In this document: positions 1 to 8,233 of the stretch, piece by piece
How positions within the stretch are numbered: position 1 is the stretch's first letter
How the letters are laid out: each line of letters starts with the position of its first letter
NCBI RefSeq assembly: GCF_025460765.1
Contig: NZ_JAMWEG010000001.1
Coordinates: forward strand, 1 to 64,000
Source of the DNA: Micromonospora sp. MA102
Lineage (GTDB): Bacteria > Actinomycetota > Actinomycetes > Mycobacteriales > Micromonosporaceae
Direction of reading: 5' to 3'
DNA length: 64,000 nucleotides
The notes under the pieces: model-generated
The model's input: the letters and a program-made list of their open reading frames with translations, nothing else
Told to the model about the DNA's origin: nothing
The model's database searches: none
Made by a program: the position numbers and the translations under genes

Positions 1-28
1 ACCCCCCCCCCGCGCCGCCCACCGGGTT

Positions 29-83
29 GATCATGAAGTTAGTGGCGATATCCGCCCGATTTGTCGCCGCTAACTTCATGATC
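29..83. repeat. Intergenic inverted repeat (REP-like palindrome)
   Basis: Arms at 29-48 (gatcatgaagttagtggcga) and 64-83 pair with one mismatch around a 15-base loop. The element is much more AT-rich than the surrounding DNA. It lies beyond the 3' end of the ABC exporter gene. It could act as a terminator for that gene or be a copy of a dispersed palindromic element. From memory, similar TGATCATGAAGTT palindromes recur between genes in Micromonospora and Salinispora; I could not check this. The rest of 1-166 shows no gene. Confidence 0.75.
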
Positions 84-166
84 GTCGAGGCCGCCGCGGG
101 CGCGCGGGGTGGAGGTGGCGCCCACCACGCCGACCGGCGGTGGGCGCCCGAGGCGGGCCAGTCCGA

Positions 167-3100
167 TCAGCCGGCCAGGTGGCCCCAGCGGGACTCCAGG
201 TCCTGCCACGGTCCCTGGGCCGCCACCGTGCCGTCGACAAGCACCACCACGTGGTCCGCGCGTACCAGCGCCGCCCGCTTCGCGGTCGAGCCGACCACGG
301 TCACCCCGTGCTCGCGCAGCGCCGCCCAGAGCGCCAGCTCCGTCGTCACGTCCAGCGCGGACGAGACGTCGTCGGCGACGAGCAGTTCGGTACGCGGCGC
401 GAGCGCCCGGGCCAGCGCCAGCCGCTGGAGCTGCCCGCCGGACAGCCGGGTGCCCTTGTGCCCGATGAGCAGCCCGAGCCCGCCCCCGGCCGCCGCCAGG
501 TCGTGGTCGAGCTGGGCGGTCGACACCGCGCCGGCGGCGTCCACCTGATGCCCGAGCGCGATGTTGTCGGCCACCGTGCCGGAGAGCACCCGGGGCAGCT
601 GCCCCACGTAGCCGACCTGGTTGGGGCGGAGGAACAGCTCCGGCTCGGTGACCGGCTCGCCGTTCCAGCGCAGCGTGCCGGTGTGATGGACGATGCCCGC
701 GAGGGCCCGCAGCAGCGACGACTTTCCCGCACCGACCGGCCCGACCACCAGCACGAGCTGCCCGCGCTCGACGGTCAGGTCGACGTCGCGGACGGCGAGG
801 GTGCCGTCGGAGTGCAGCGCGCCGAAGCCGGCCAGCTCCAGCCGGCGCAGCGGGTGCCGCGGCGGCGGTTCCGGCGCCGGGGCGGTGCCGGCGGCCAGGT
901 CCAGCCCGGGCACGGACGCCGAGTAGGTGGCCACCCCGGTCATCGCGACGGTCCGCCTGGTCCACACCCGCGCCGACGGGTAGTGCGACACCAGCGACGC
1001 GGTGGTCCAGGCGAACCAGCGGGCCGCGCCGAGGGTGGAGACGGCGACCAGGGTCGCACCGGCGGAGAGCCCGCCGGTCAGGTAGAGCGCCCACGCCCCG
1101 ATCGGCAGCAGGCCGCTGGCGATCGACGGGGTGGACCGGGCCCACACCTGCATGGCGATCTCCCGCCGCTGCCGGTCGCTGCGCACGGTGTCCAGCTTCG
1201 CGAGGTGGTGCAGCACCGGGCGGGTGGCGCCGGCGAGCTTCACCGTGCGGGCGGCGGACAGCGAGGAGACCAGGGCGGTGGCGAAGGCGGCGCGGGCCTT
1301 GACGGTGCCGCCGGCCGTGCGTTCCAGCCGGGGTCCGAACAGGGTCGCCGCCAGCCCGGACACCACCATGGTCCCGACGAAGAACAGCGCGGGTACGACA
1401 CTGCCGGTCACCAGGGTCATGGTGATCACGATGGCCAGCGAGATGAACTGGTCCATGAGGTTGTCGGCGAGCTGCACCACCCGGTCGGTGTCGCCGCCCT
1501 GGGCGACGACCTCGGCCGGGGTGTGCCCGCTGACCCGGCGCGCCCCGGTCTGCCCGTGCACCAGCCGCGCGCTGATCCGCAGCATCTGCCGGATCCACCA
1601 CTGCGGGAACCAGAGGTTGGTGAGGTACGGCAGCGGCAGCACCACCAGCAGCGCGGCGACGATGCCCAGCGCCGGAAGCCACGGGTCGCCCCCGCCGACC
1701 ACCTCGGCCCAGAGCCAGGGCAGCACCGAGCCGTCCAGCCCGAGCAGGGTCATCACGACGAACACGCAGATGGAGAGCAGGCCGTACCGCGGGTCGTTGG
1801 TGCCGAGCCGCAGGATCTCCCGCAGGGTCCGCGCGGGCGGTGGGGCGGGCAGCGGCGGCGGGTCGGTGTGCGGCACCGCGACCTGGCGGGGCGCGGTGGT
1901 CGGGACGGTCGTCTCGGCCGGCTCGTCGGGCCACCCGTCGGGGCCGTCCAGCAGCTCCACCCCGCCGCGGCGGGCACCGGCGCCCGCGTAGGCGCTGGCG
2001 TGGCTGGTGGCCAGCAGCTCGGCGAAGCGGGCCGACTCGCGCAGCGGGCCGGCCTCCAGCACCGCGCCGTCGGCCATCACCACGACCTCGTCGCAGCGGC
2101 GCACCGAGGAGAGCCGGTGCGCGATGACGATGCCGATCCGGTCGGTGAGCAGCCGTTCGGTGGCCTGGCGTACCCGGTTCTCGGTGACCGGGTCGAGCCG
2201 GGCGGTGGCCTCGTCGAGGATCACCACGTGCGGGTCGCGGACCAGGATGCGGGCGAACGCGACGAGCTGTTCCTGCCCGGCGGAGAGCACGTGCCCGCCC
2301 TCGCCGAGCCGAGTGTGGACGCCGTCGGGGAGTTCGGCGATCCAGCCGGCCAGCCCCAGCTCAGCCAGCGCCCGGGTGGCGTCGTCGAGCAGGTCCGGGT
2401 CGAAGAGCGCGACGTTCTCGGCGAGCGTGCCGGCCAGGATCTCGGTGCGCTGCGGCACCACGGCGATCCACCGGCGCAGAGCCTCGATGTCCAGGTCGAC
2501 CAGGTCGGTGTCGCCGAGGAGGACGGTGCCGCGGGGCACGTCCACGGCCCGGGTGAGCACCTTGGCGAGCGTCGACTTGCCGGATCCGGTGCGGCCGACC
2601 AGGGCGTAGGACCGGCCGCGGGCGAACGTGAGGTTGACGTCGCGCAGCGCCGGGCCGCGGTCCTCGCCGGTGGCCGGGTAGCGGAAGGTGAGCCCGCGGA
2701 CGGTCAGGTCACCGTCGACCGGGGCGGCGCCGCCGGTCGGCTCCTGCCGGGAGTCGGCGAGCAGTTGCACCCGCGCCCACGCGCCGAGCGCCTGCTGCAG
2801 GTGCGGCACCCAGCGGGCGATGTGCTCGACCGTCGCGCCGAAGGCCAGGGCGAGCAGCCAGATCGCGGTGAGCCGGGCGGCGTCCACCCGGCCGGTGGAC
2901 AGCGCCCACGCCCCGGCCAGGACCACGGCGGCGATGCCGACCCGGACGCCGCCGGCGGCCAGCGCCGTGACCCGGGCGGACAGCCGGAAGACCCGGCCGC
3001 CCCGGGAGATCACCTCGGCGGCGCGCCGCGCGTAGAGGCGCAGCACGTACGGGCGGGCCAGGCTGGTGCGCACGTCGTCCTGGCCGTGCACCGCCTCCTC

Positions 3101-3661
3101 CATGACGGCGGCCAGGTCGGACCAGGCCTCCTCCTCGACCATCCGGGCCGGGGCGATCCGGGCGGTGGGACCGCGCAGCGCCACGCCGAGCAGCGCGGTG
3201 AGCAGGATCATCCCGACGCCGGCCGGCCACCAGACGACCAGCGCGCTGACCGTGGCGAGCAGGCAGACGGCGACGCCCTGCACGAGCCGTACGCCGGTGT
3301 TCCGCATCTCGGCGGCGACCTGGTAGACGTCGTTGTCGATCCGGTCGAGCAGCTCGCCGACCGGGGTGGTCTCCAGGGTGGGCAGGTCCTGCCCGAGCGC
3401 GACCCGGCAGAGCCGGCGGCGGACGTCGGCGGACCAGTCGGCGGTGAGGCCGGCCATCAGCAGGCCGATGAGCAGGTCGGTGACCACGGCGGCGACCAGC
3501 GCCACGGCCAGCGCGGTGAACCAGCCGGACGAGCGGTGCACCAGCACCGGCCCGGCCAGCGCCGAGGCGGCGGCCTGGCCGCCGGCGCCGAGCAGGATCA
3601 ACAGCAGGACGACCGCCATCCGACGCGGTGCGGTGGCCCAGAGGTCGCGGAGCAGGCGCAT
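167..3661 (-). CDS. Fused ABC exporter, TMD-NBD-TMD-NBD in one chain
   Basis: A 1164-residue ABC exporter that joins two half-transporters. Order: membrane domain about 1-300, NBD1 about 318-550, a Pro-rich linker about 570-612, membrane domain 2 about 613-915, NBD2 about 940-1164. NBD1 has Walker A GRTGSGKS (356-363), LSAGQ (459-463), Walker B with catalytic E484 and switch H515. NBD2 has Walker A GPVGAGKS (974-981), LSGGQ (1073-1077), but Asp at 1098 where the catalytic Glu belongs and no His at the switch (VVGSTAK). One composite ATP site is therefore canonical and the other degenerate, as in heterodimeric exporters. The substrate (drug, lipid or peptide) cannot be read from sequence. The ATG is supported by GGAGGAC about 6 nt upstream. 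The TetR gene 89 bp upstream points the same way and may or may not regulate it. Confidence 0.93.
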   Translation of the reverse strand: MRLLRDLWATAPRRMAVVLLLILLGAGGQAAASALAGPVLVHRSSGWFTALAVALVAAVVTDLLIGLLMAGLTADWSADVRRRLCRVALGQDLPTLETTPVGELLDRIDNDVYQVAAEMRNTGVRLVQGVAVCLLATVSALVVWWPAGVGMILLTALLGVALRGPTARIAPARMVEEEAWSDLAAVMEEAVHGQDDVRTSLARPYVLRLYARRAAEVISRGGRVFRLSARVTALAAGGVRVGIAAVVLAGAWALSTGRVDAARLTAIWLLALAFGATVEHIARWVPHLQQALGAWARVQLLADSRQEPTGGAAPVDGDLTVRGLTFRYPATGEDRGPALRDVNLTFARGRSYALVGRTGSGKSTLAKVLTRAVDVPRGTVLLGDTDLVDLDIEALRRWIAVVPQRTEILAGTLAENVALFDPDLLDDATRALAELGLAGWIAELPDGVHTRLGEGGHVLSAGQEQLVAFARILVRDPHVVILDEATARLDPVTENRVRQATERLLTDRIGIVIAHRLSSVRRCDEVVVMADGAVLEAGPLRESARFAELLATSHASAYAGAGARRGGVELLDGPDGWPDEPAETTVPTTAPRQVAVPHTDPPPLPAPPPARTLREILRLGTNDPRYGLLSICVFVVMTLLGLDGSVLPWLWAEVVGGGDPWLPALGIVAALLVVLPLPYLTNLWFPQWWIRQMLRISARLVHGQTGARRVSGHTPAEVVAQGGDTDRVVQLADNLMDQFISLAIVITMTLVTGSVVPALFFVGTMVVSGLAATLFGPRLERTAGGTVKARAAFATALVSSLSAARTVKLAGATRPVLHHLAKLDTVRSDRQRREIAMQVWARSTPSIASGLLPIGAWALYLTGGLSAGATLVAVSTLGAARWFAWTTASLVSHYPSARVWTRRTVAMTGVATYSASVPGLDLAAGTAPAPEPPPRHPLRRLELAGFGALHSDGTLAVRDVDLTVERGQLVLVVGPVGAGKSSLLRALAGIVHHTGTLRWNGEPVTEPELFLRPNQVGYVGQLPRVLSGTVADNIALGHQVDAAGAVSTAQLDHDLAAAGGGLGLLIGHKGTRLSGGQLQRLALARALAPRTELLVADDVSSALDVTTELALWAALREHGVTVVGSTAKRAALVRADHVVVLVDGTVAAQGPWQDLESRWGHLAG

Positions 3662-3687
3662 GGAAAGTCCTCCGGACTCGGGTCGGT

Positions 3688-3731
3688 GGGGGCGGTGCCC
3701 CCAGCCTCACCCGGACGGCCGGACCGTTCAA
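3688..3731 (-). promoter_or_regulatory. Candidate promoter and leader hairpin of the ABC exporter
   Basis: Reading the minus strand, TTGAAC (3731-3726) is followed after 17 nt by GAGGCT (3708-3703), a good -35 with a mediocre -10. Directly downstream is a GC hairpin (gggggc-ggt-gccccc on the plus strand, 3688-3702) that would lie at the 5' end of the transcript, before the ribosome binding site at about 3670. The hairpin could instead end read-through from the TetR gene. Confidence 0.4.
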
Positions 3732-3750
3732 ACGATTTACCGCCGCGGTG

Positions 3751-4344
3751 TCACGTCTGGGCGACCCGGCGGACGATGCCGAGCAGCGCCTCCTGCACGT
3801 CCTCGATCGGCCGGTCGGGCTGGAAGACCAGCCAGTCCACGGCCACCACAAGCCCGACGCCGAACAGCGCCGAGCTGGCCGTGCGCACGTCCAGGTCGGC
3901 GGGGAGGTCGCCGCTGGCCACCCCGGCGCGTACGGTCTCCGCGATCACCTCGATGGCCTCGCCGCGCAGCAGCCGCAGGGTCTGCTGCCACTCCCGGTTG
4001 GTGCGCCACATCTCCGACAGCAGGAGCTGGGCGAAGGCCCGGTAGCGGCGGATGTAGTCCAGCTCGGCGCGGACCAGCGCGGCCAGCGCCTCGCGGGGCG
4101 GCAGCCCGGCGACGGCGGCCCGGAACTCGGCGGTGAGCAGGCCGATGCCGTGCCGCAGCAGCTCCTCGAAGAGGACCGTCTTGGATTCGAAGTTGTAGTA
4201 GACGGTCCCCTTGGCCACCCCGGCCCGGGTCGCGATGTCGTCGACCGTGGTGGCCGAGAAGCCCTGTTCGGCGATGAGCTCGACCGCCGCCACGAAGAGG
4301 CGCTGCCGGGTGTCCTCCCGCCGGCGGGTCCGTCCGTCCGTCAC
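3751..4344 (-). CDS. TetR/AcrR-family repressor of the YhgE operon
   Basis: A 197-residue TetR-family regulator. The N-terminal helix-turn-helix is typical (about residues 32-62, reading TVDDIATRAGVAKGTVYYNF), followed by an all-helical ligand-binding domain. It starts at GTG 4344, 10 nt after the stop of the YhgE-like gene, so it is the third gene of an operon with the degenerate ABC ATPase and that membrane protein. A perfect 14-bp palindrome (actgaccggtcagt) sits in the spacer of the operon promoter near 7222. The simplest reading is autorepression of the operon by this protein. The ligand is unknown. It could also act on the ABC exporter gene just downstream. Confidence 0.9.
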   Translation of the reverse strand: MTDGRTRRREDTRQRLFVAAVELIAEQGFSATTVDDIATRAGVAKGTVYYNFESKTVLFEELLRHGIGLLTAEFRAAVAGLPPREALAALVRAELDYIRRYRAFAQLLLSEMWRTNREWQQTLRLLRGEAIEVIAETVRAGVASGDLPADLDVRTASSALFGVGLVVAVDWLVFQPDRPIEDVQEALLGIVRRVAQT

Positions 4345-4354
4345 CCGCCCATCC

Positions 4355-6505
4355 TCACATGGTCAGTTCGGGGTGCAGTCTGGCCGGGGTGAGGCGGCGG
4401 GACCGGCTGGCCGCGCCGACGGTGAGGGCCAGGGCGCCCGCACCGAACGCGAGCAGCACCAGCGCCCCGGTGACCACCGGCCCGGCCGGCCCGCCGTTGA
4501 TCGTGTGCCGCAGGCCGCCCACCACGTACGTCATGGGCAGCCACGGGTGGATGGCCTGGAAGAAGCCGGGCGAGGTCTGCACCGGGTAGGTGCCGCCGGA
4601 GGAGGTGAGCTGGAGCATGAGCAGCGCCAGCGCGGCGAGCCGGCCGGCCGGGCCGAGCGCGACGCCGAGCAGCTGCATGATCGCGGTGAACGCAAGCGAG
4701 GTGAGCGCGAGCAGCCCGAAGGTCGCCGGCCCGTGCCGCGGGTCGAGGCCCAGCGCCAGGGTGACCACCGTGTAGAGCACCGCGACCTGGGCCAGCCCGA
4801 TCGCCGCGGCGGGCAGCCAGCCGGCGAGCACGACCCGCCAGCCGGGCGCGCCGGACATCACGTGCCGCCGGTTCACCGGCCGCAGCAGCATGTACGTGAT
4901 CATCGCGCCGACCCACAGCGCCAGGGCCAGGAAGTACGGGGCGAAGCCCACCCCGTACGAGCCGGCCGGGTGGTCGGAGTGGCGGATCAGCCCGACCGGG
5001 TCGCCGAGGACGTCGGCGCGGCTGCCCGCGTCGTCGTACCCGGGCAGTTTCTTCTCACCGGCGGCGAGCCCGTCGGCCAGGTCACCGGCGCCGCCCTCCA
5101 GTTTGGTCAGCCCGTCGGCGAGGCGGTTGCTGCCGGTGCTGAGCTGGGCCAGGCCGCCGTCGAGCTGACGAGCCCCGGTGGCGAGCCGGTAGAGGCCGCC
5201 CCGGAGCTGGTCGGCGCCGTCGGCGGCGGCGCCGAGCCCGTCGCGGAGCTTCGCGCTGCCCTGGGCCAGGGTGGTGAGCCCGGTGGCGAGCTGGTCGACC
5301 TTGGCGCGGGCCGTGGCGACGTCGTCGGCCAGGTGCGGCGCGGCGGCGGCCACCTCCCGGGCGGTCTGCGCGACCTCGGTCATCTGCTTCTTCAGCGCGG
5401 CGAGGTCGGTCTTGTCCAGCGCGGAGACCATCGCCCGGGCCGCGGTCACCGCCTGGTCGGCGGCCTTCCGGGCGGCGACCAGGTTCGGGTCGTCGGCCAG
5501 TTCCGGGTGCTCCTTCACCAGCGCGTCGAGCCGGTCGCGCACCTTCTCCGCCTGGCCGACCACCTCGTCGGCCCGGGCGGGCAGCGCGTCGAGGCCGTCG
5601 GCGAGCGCCTGCGCGCCCTCGGCGACCAGCGTGGCGGCCCGCTGGATGTCGGTGGCGTTCCTGCGGAGCAGCGGCTCGTACCGGTCCGCCGCCGCGTCGA
5701 CCTGCTTGGCGGCGGCGCGGGTCTCGGTGGCCGCCCGGTTGGCGCCGTCGGCGATCTGCGCGGCCCCGGTGTAGAGCTGGTCCAGGCCGGTGGCCAGCTT
5801 GGTCGCCCCCTGCACGGAGGTGTTCAGCCCGCCGGCGAGCTGCCCGGCGCCGTCCTCGGCGGCGCCCAGCCCGTCGGCGAGCTGCCCGGCGCCCTGCTGC
5901 GAGGTGCCGAGGCCGTCGTGGATCTGGTCGGCGCCGTCGGCGGCCCGGCCGGTCTCGGCCTTGGCGTCGGTGAAGCCGATGAGCATCCTGTCGAAGTACG
6001 ACGCCGCGGTGCTCTCGGCGGCGGCGGCCCGGATCTCGCTGAAGGCGGAGCGGGCGAGCAGCCCGGAGAGGTAGTTGGTGGCGTCGTCGTTGACCACCTT
6101 CAGCTCGCCCCGCCGGGCCGGCCGGTCGGGTTCGGGGCTGGCGGCCAGGGTGGCGGAGAAGTCGGCCGGGATGGAGAAGACCAGGTGGTAGCGGCCGTCG
6201 CGGAGCCCGTCGGTGGCGTCCGCCTGGTCGGTGACCGTCCAGCCGAAGACCTTCCGGTCGAGCAGTTCGTCGGTGAGGTCGCGGCCGGCGTGCACCTCGC
6301 TGCCGTCGCTCGCCTTCGCGGGCCGGTCGGCGTTGACCAGGGCCACCGGGATCCGGTCGAGGTTCCCGTACGGGTCCCAGAAGGCGTAGAGGTAGAGGGC
6401 GCCGTAGAGCAGCGGGATGACGGTGAGGACGGCGAGCGCGGCGCGCGGCAGCCGCCCCCGGGTCATCCGGCGCAGCTCGAACAGCGCGAGTCGTACGACA
6501 CTCAT
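4355..6505 (-). CDS. YhgE/Pip-domain membrane protein (ABC-2-like permease)
   Basis: A 716-residue membrane protein. One N-terminal helix (about 20-40) is followed by a long extracytoplasmic region and about five C-terminal helices (about 510-700). The outer region is rich in repeats such as LADGLGAAEDGAGQLAGG, LATGARQLDGG and LADGLTKLEGG, the GL/GA-type heptads of YhgE/Pip proteins, interrupted by a helical coiled-coil stretch. ATG 6505 was chosen because it overlaps the stop of the preceding ATPase gene (ATGA at 6502-6505); an open frame continues 50 codons upstream but lies inside the ATPase gene. YhgE/Pip relatives include a phage infection protein and secretion-linked proteins. Here it probably forms an ABC-2-type assembly with the upstream ATPase-like protein. 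Substrate unknown. Confidence 0.88.
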   Translation of the reverse strand: MSVVRLALFELRRMTRGRLPRAALAVLTVIPLLYGALYLYAFWDPYGNLDRIPVALVNADRPAKASDGSEVHAGRDLTDELLDRKVFGWTVTDQADATDGLRDGRYHLVFSIPADFSATLAASPEPDRPARRGELKVVNDDATNYLSGLLARSAFSEIRAAAAESTAASYFDRMLIGFTDAKAETGRAADGADQIHDGLGTSQQGAGQLADGLGAAEDGAGQLAGGLNTSVQGATKLATGLDQLYTGAAQIADGANRAATETRAAAKQVDAAADRYEPLLRRNATDIQRAATLVAEGAQALADGLDALPARADEVVGQAEKVRDRLDALVKEHPELADDPNLVAARKAADQAVTAARAMVSALDKTDLAALKKQMTEVAQTAREVAAAAPHLADDVATARAKVDQLATGLTTLAQGSAKLRDGLGAAADGADQLRGGLYRLATGARQLDGGLAQLSTGSNRLADGLTKLEGGAGDLADGLAAGEKKLPGYDDAGSRADVLGDPVGLIRHSDHPAGSYGVGFAPYFLALALWVGAMITYMLLRPVNRRHVMSGAPGWRVVLAGWLPAAAIGLAQVAVLYTVVTLALGLDPRHGPATFGLLALTSLAFTAIMQLLGVALGPAGRLAALALLMLQLTSSGGTYPVQTSPGFFQAIHPWLPMTYVVGGLRHTINGGPAGPVVTGALVLLAFGAGALALTVGAASRSRRLTPARLHPELTM

Positions 6506-7194
6506 GCGGTCACCTCGGAGGTCAGGGCCGGGCCGGGCAGGGTCGGGTCGCCGATCCGGTGCGCGACGGCGGTCACGCCCGGCTCGACGGCGCGGGCGCT
6601 GGCGACCACGGCGTACCCCTGGTCGGCGAGGCGGGCCAGCGCCGCCCAGATCCACGCGCGCTCGGGCGCGTCGGCGCCGGCGTCCACGTCGTCGGCGACG
6701 ATCAGGCTCGGGCCGCTGAGGCTGGCCAGCACGAGGCCGAGCACCTGCCGCTCGACGGGGGTGAGGTCGCGGCCGTACCGGTCGGGGTCGAGCGGGGCGT
6801 CGGTGAAGCCGGCGCCGGCGAGGGCGGCGGCGAGGGTGTCGCGCCGGTAGGCCCGCCGGGCCCGCACGGCGGCGACCGGCACGAGCTGCCGGCGGCGGCG
6901 CGGCACCGGCCCGAGCAGCAGCAGCCGTTCCTGGATGTGCTCGGCGACGGTCAGCGTGGGGTCGGGCTCGTGCACCCCGGCGACCTGCCCGAGCGCGGCC
7001 GGACCGCGGCGGCGCAGCTCGCCGTGGGTGTGCGGGAAGCGCCCGGCCAGGGCGAGCAGCAGCGAGGTGCGCCCGCTGCCCGGCGGACCGGTGACGGCGT
7101 GCAGCTCCCCGGCCTCGGCCGTGAGGTCGACCTCGCGGTAGACCCAGCCGCGGCGGGTGCGCAGCCCCAGCCCGCTGGCTTCGACGATCTTCAT
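6502..7194 (-). CDS. Degenerate ABC ATPase-like protein
   Basis: A 230-residue protein with the fold and length of an ABC ATPase but degraded catalytic motifs. Walker A reads GPPGSGRT (36-43), with Arg instead of the invariant Lys. The signature LSGGQ is replaced by LTPVE (144-148). Walker B is LIVADD (164-169), with Asp for the catalytic Glu. The switch His is absent (VVASARA). It is the first gene of the operon with the YhgE-like membrane protein and TetR, overlapping the next gene by 4 bp. The reading frame is intact and codon use matches its neighbours, so it is not a decaying pseudogene. It may be a structural or regulatory partner with weak ATP binding. Confidence 0.85.
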   Translation of the reverse strand: MKIVEASGLGLRTRRGWVYREVDLTAEAGELHAVTGPPGSGRTSLLLALAGRFPHTHGELRRRGPAALGQVAGVHEPDPTLTVAEHIQERLLLLGPVPRRRRQLVPVAAVRARRAYRRDTLAAALAGAGFTDAPLDPDRYGRDLTPVERQVLGLVLASLSGPSLIVADDVDAGADAPERAWIWAALARLADQGYAVVASARAVEPGVTAVAHRIGDPTLPGPALTSEVTA

Positions 7195-7210
7195 CGCACC
7201 GTTCCCGACT

Positions 7211-7239
7211 TCTAAACTGACCGGTCAGTACAAAAACAA
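7211..7239 (-). promoter_or_regulatory. Promoter with TetR operator in the spacer
   Basis: On the minus strand TTGTTT (7239-7234) and TTTAGA (7216-7211) are separated by exactly 17 nt. The spacer is largely filled by the perfect 14-bp palindrome actgaccggtcagt (7216-7229), whose last base also belongs to the -10 box. This is a classic arrangement for a TetR-type repressor that blocks RNA polymerase. The controlled operon starts at 7194 and ends with its own TetR gene. The leader would be only about 10 nt. Confidence 0.75.
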
Positions 7240-7315
7240 GGTCAGCATAGCGTCGACTGTCCGGTTCGGCGCAAGGTGGAGCGACGTGATCCCGGCCATG
7301 CGGCCCGGGTCGCCC

Positions 7316-8155
7316 TCAGAACAGAACGGTGGCGAGCGTGCCGACCGGGCGGAAGCCGCAGCGCTCGTAGACCCGGCGGGCGGGCAGGTTGAAGTCGTTC
7401 ACGTAGAGGCTCACCGAGGGAGCCACCCGCTCCAGCGCGTCGCGCATCACGGCCGCCATGGCCGCGGTCGCGATGCCCCGGCCCCGCCACTCCGGCGCGA
7501 CCCAGACCCCCTGCACCTGCGCGGTGCGCCGGGTGACCACGGCCAGCTCCGCCTTGAACACCACCTTGCCGTCCACGAACCGGGCGTAGGCCCGGCCCGC
7601 GCGGACCAGGTCGCTCACCCGCCGCCGGTAGCCGCGCCCGCCGTCCTCGGCCAGCGGCGACACCCCGACCTCCTCGGTGTACATGGCCACCGCCGCCGGG
7701 AAGAGCCGGTCGACCTCACCGCCGCGCACCCGGCGCACCTCCGGGTCGGGCGTCACGGCGGGCAGCGCCTCCGTGGCCAGCAGGGGCTGGTTGGGGCGTA
7801 CGTCCCGGGCCGGCCCCCAGTGGGCGGAGAGGCGGTCCCACAGCCCGAGCACGGCGTCGGCCCGGCCCACGATCGACGAGCAGAGCCGCTCCTCGGTGCT
7901 CAACTGGTCGGCGAAGGCGGCCACCGCCGACTCCGAGGCGAGCACCGGGGTCAGGTTGCCGCCCAGCCAGCAGATGGACTCCAGGTTGCGGCGCGAGCCG
8001 TAGCCCAGGATCCGGCCCTCGGCCCGCCACCAGGCCAGCCCTCGCGCCGCCACCCGCTCGGCGACCTGCGCGCCCGCGTACGGGTCGAGGTCCAGCAGCC
8101 GTTCGACCGCACGGCGCTCCGACTCCCCGAGTTGGCGTACCGGAAGCGTGAGCAC
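7316..8155 (-). CDS. DUF4081-type GNAT acetyltransferase
   Basis: A 279-residue GNAT protein. The N-terminal half resembles the DUF4081 domain, and the C-terminal half is an acetyltransferase whose acetyl-CoA loop reads VWVAPEWRGRGIAT, followed by the LYVNDFNLPARRVYERCGF motif typical of GNATs. In Mycobacterium a DUF4081 GNAT gene lies directly after ispG in the dxr-rip1-ispG cluster (recalled). Here the same cluster lies on the same strand at 11937-15577 but is separated from this gene by about 3.8 kb of regulators, a transporter and a methyltransferase. Start GTG 8155. The substrate is unknown; the context hints at a role linked to the cell envelope or translation. Confidence 0.88.
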   Translation of the reverse strand: MLTLPVRQLGESERRAVERLLDLDPYAGAQVAERVAARGLAWWRAEGRILGYGSRRNLESICWLGGNLTPVLASESAVAAFADQLSTEERLCSSIVGRADAVLGLWDRLSAHWGPARDVRPNQPLLATEALPAVTPDPEVRRVRGGEVDRLFPAAVAMYTEEVGVSPLAEDGGRGYRRRVSDLVRAGRAYARFVDGKVVFKAELAVVTRRTAQVQGVWVAPEWRGRGIATAAMAAVMRDALERVAPSVSLYVNDFNLPARRVYERCGFRPVGTLATVLF

Positions 8156-8233
8156 GGATACCAGCCTGCCAGATGCACCCGGCCCTGCGCGGGCCGACCT
8201 GAAGACGCCGGACGATCGGTGGTGAGCGGCGGC

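Noticed and set aside
140..4045. Very long open frame on the plus strand opposite the ABC exporter
   Set aside because: At 75 % GC, antisense frames stay open by chance. The translation has no domain, is low in hydrophobic residues and full of Gly/Arg/Pro, and the minus-strand gene has complete ABC motifs.
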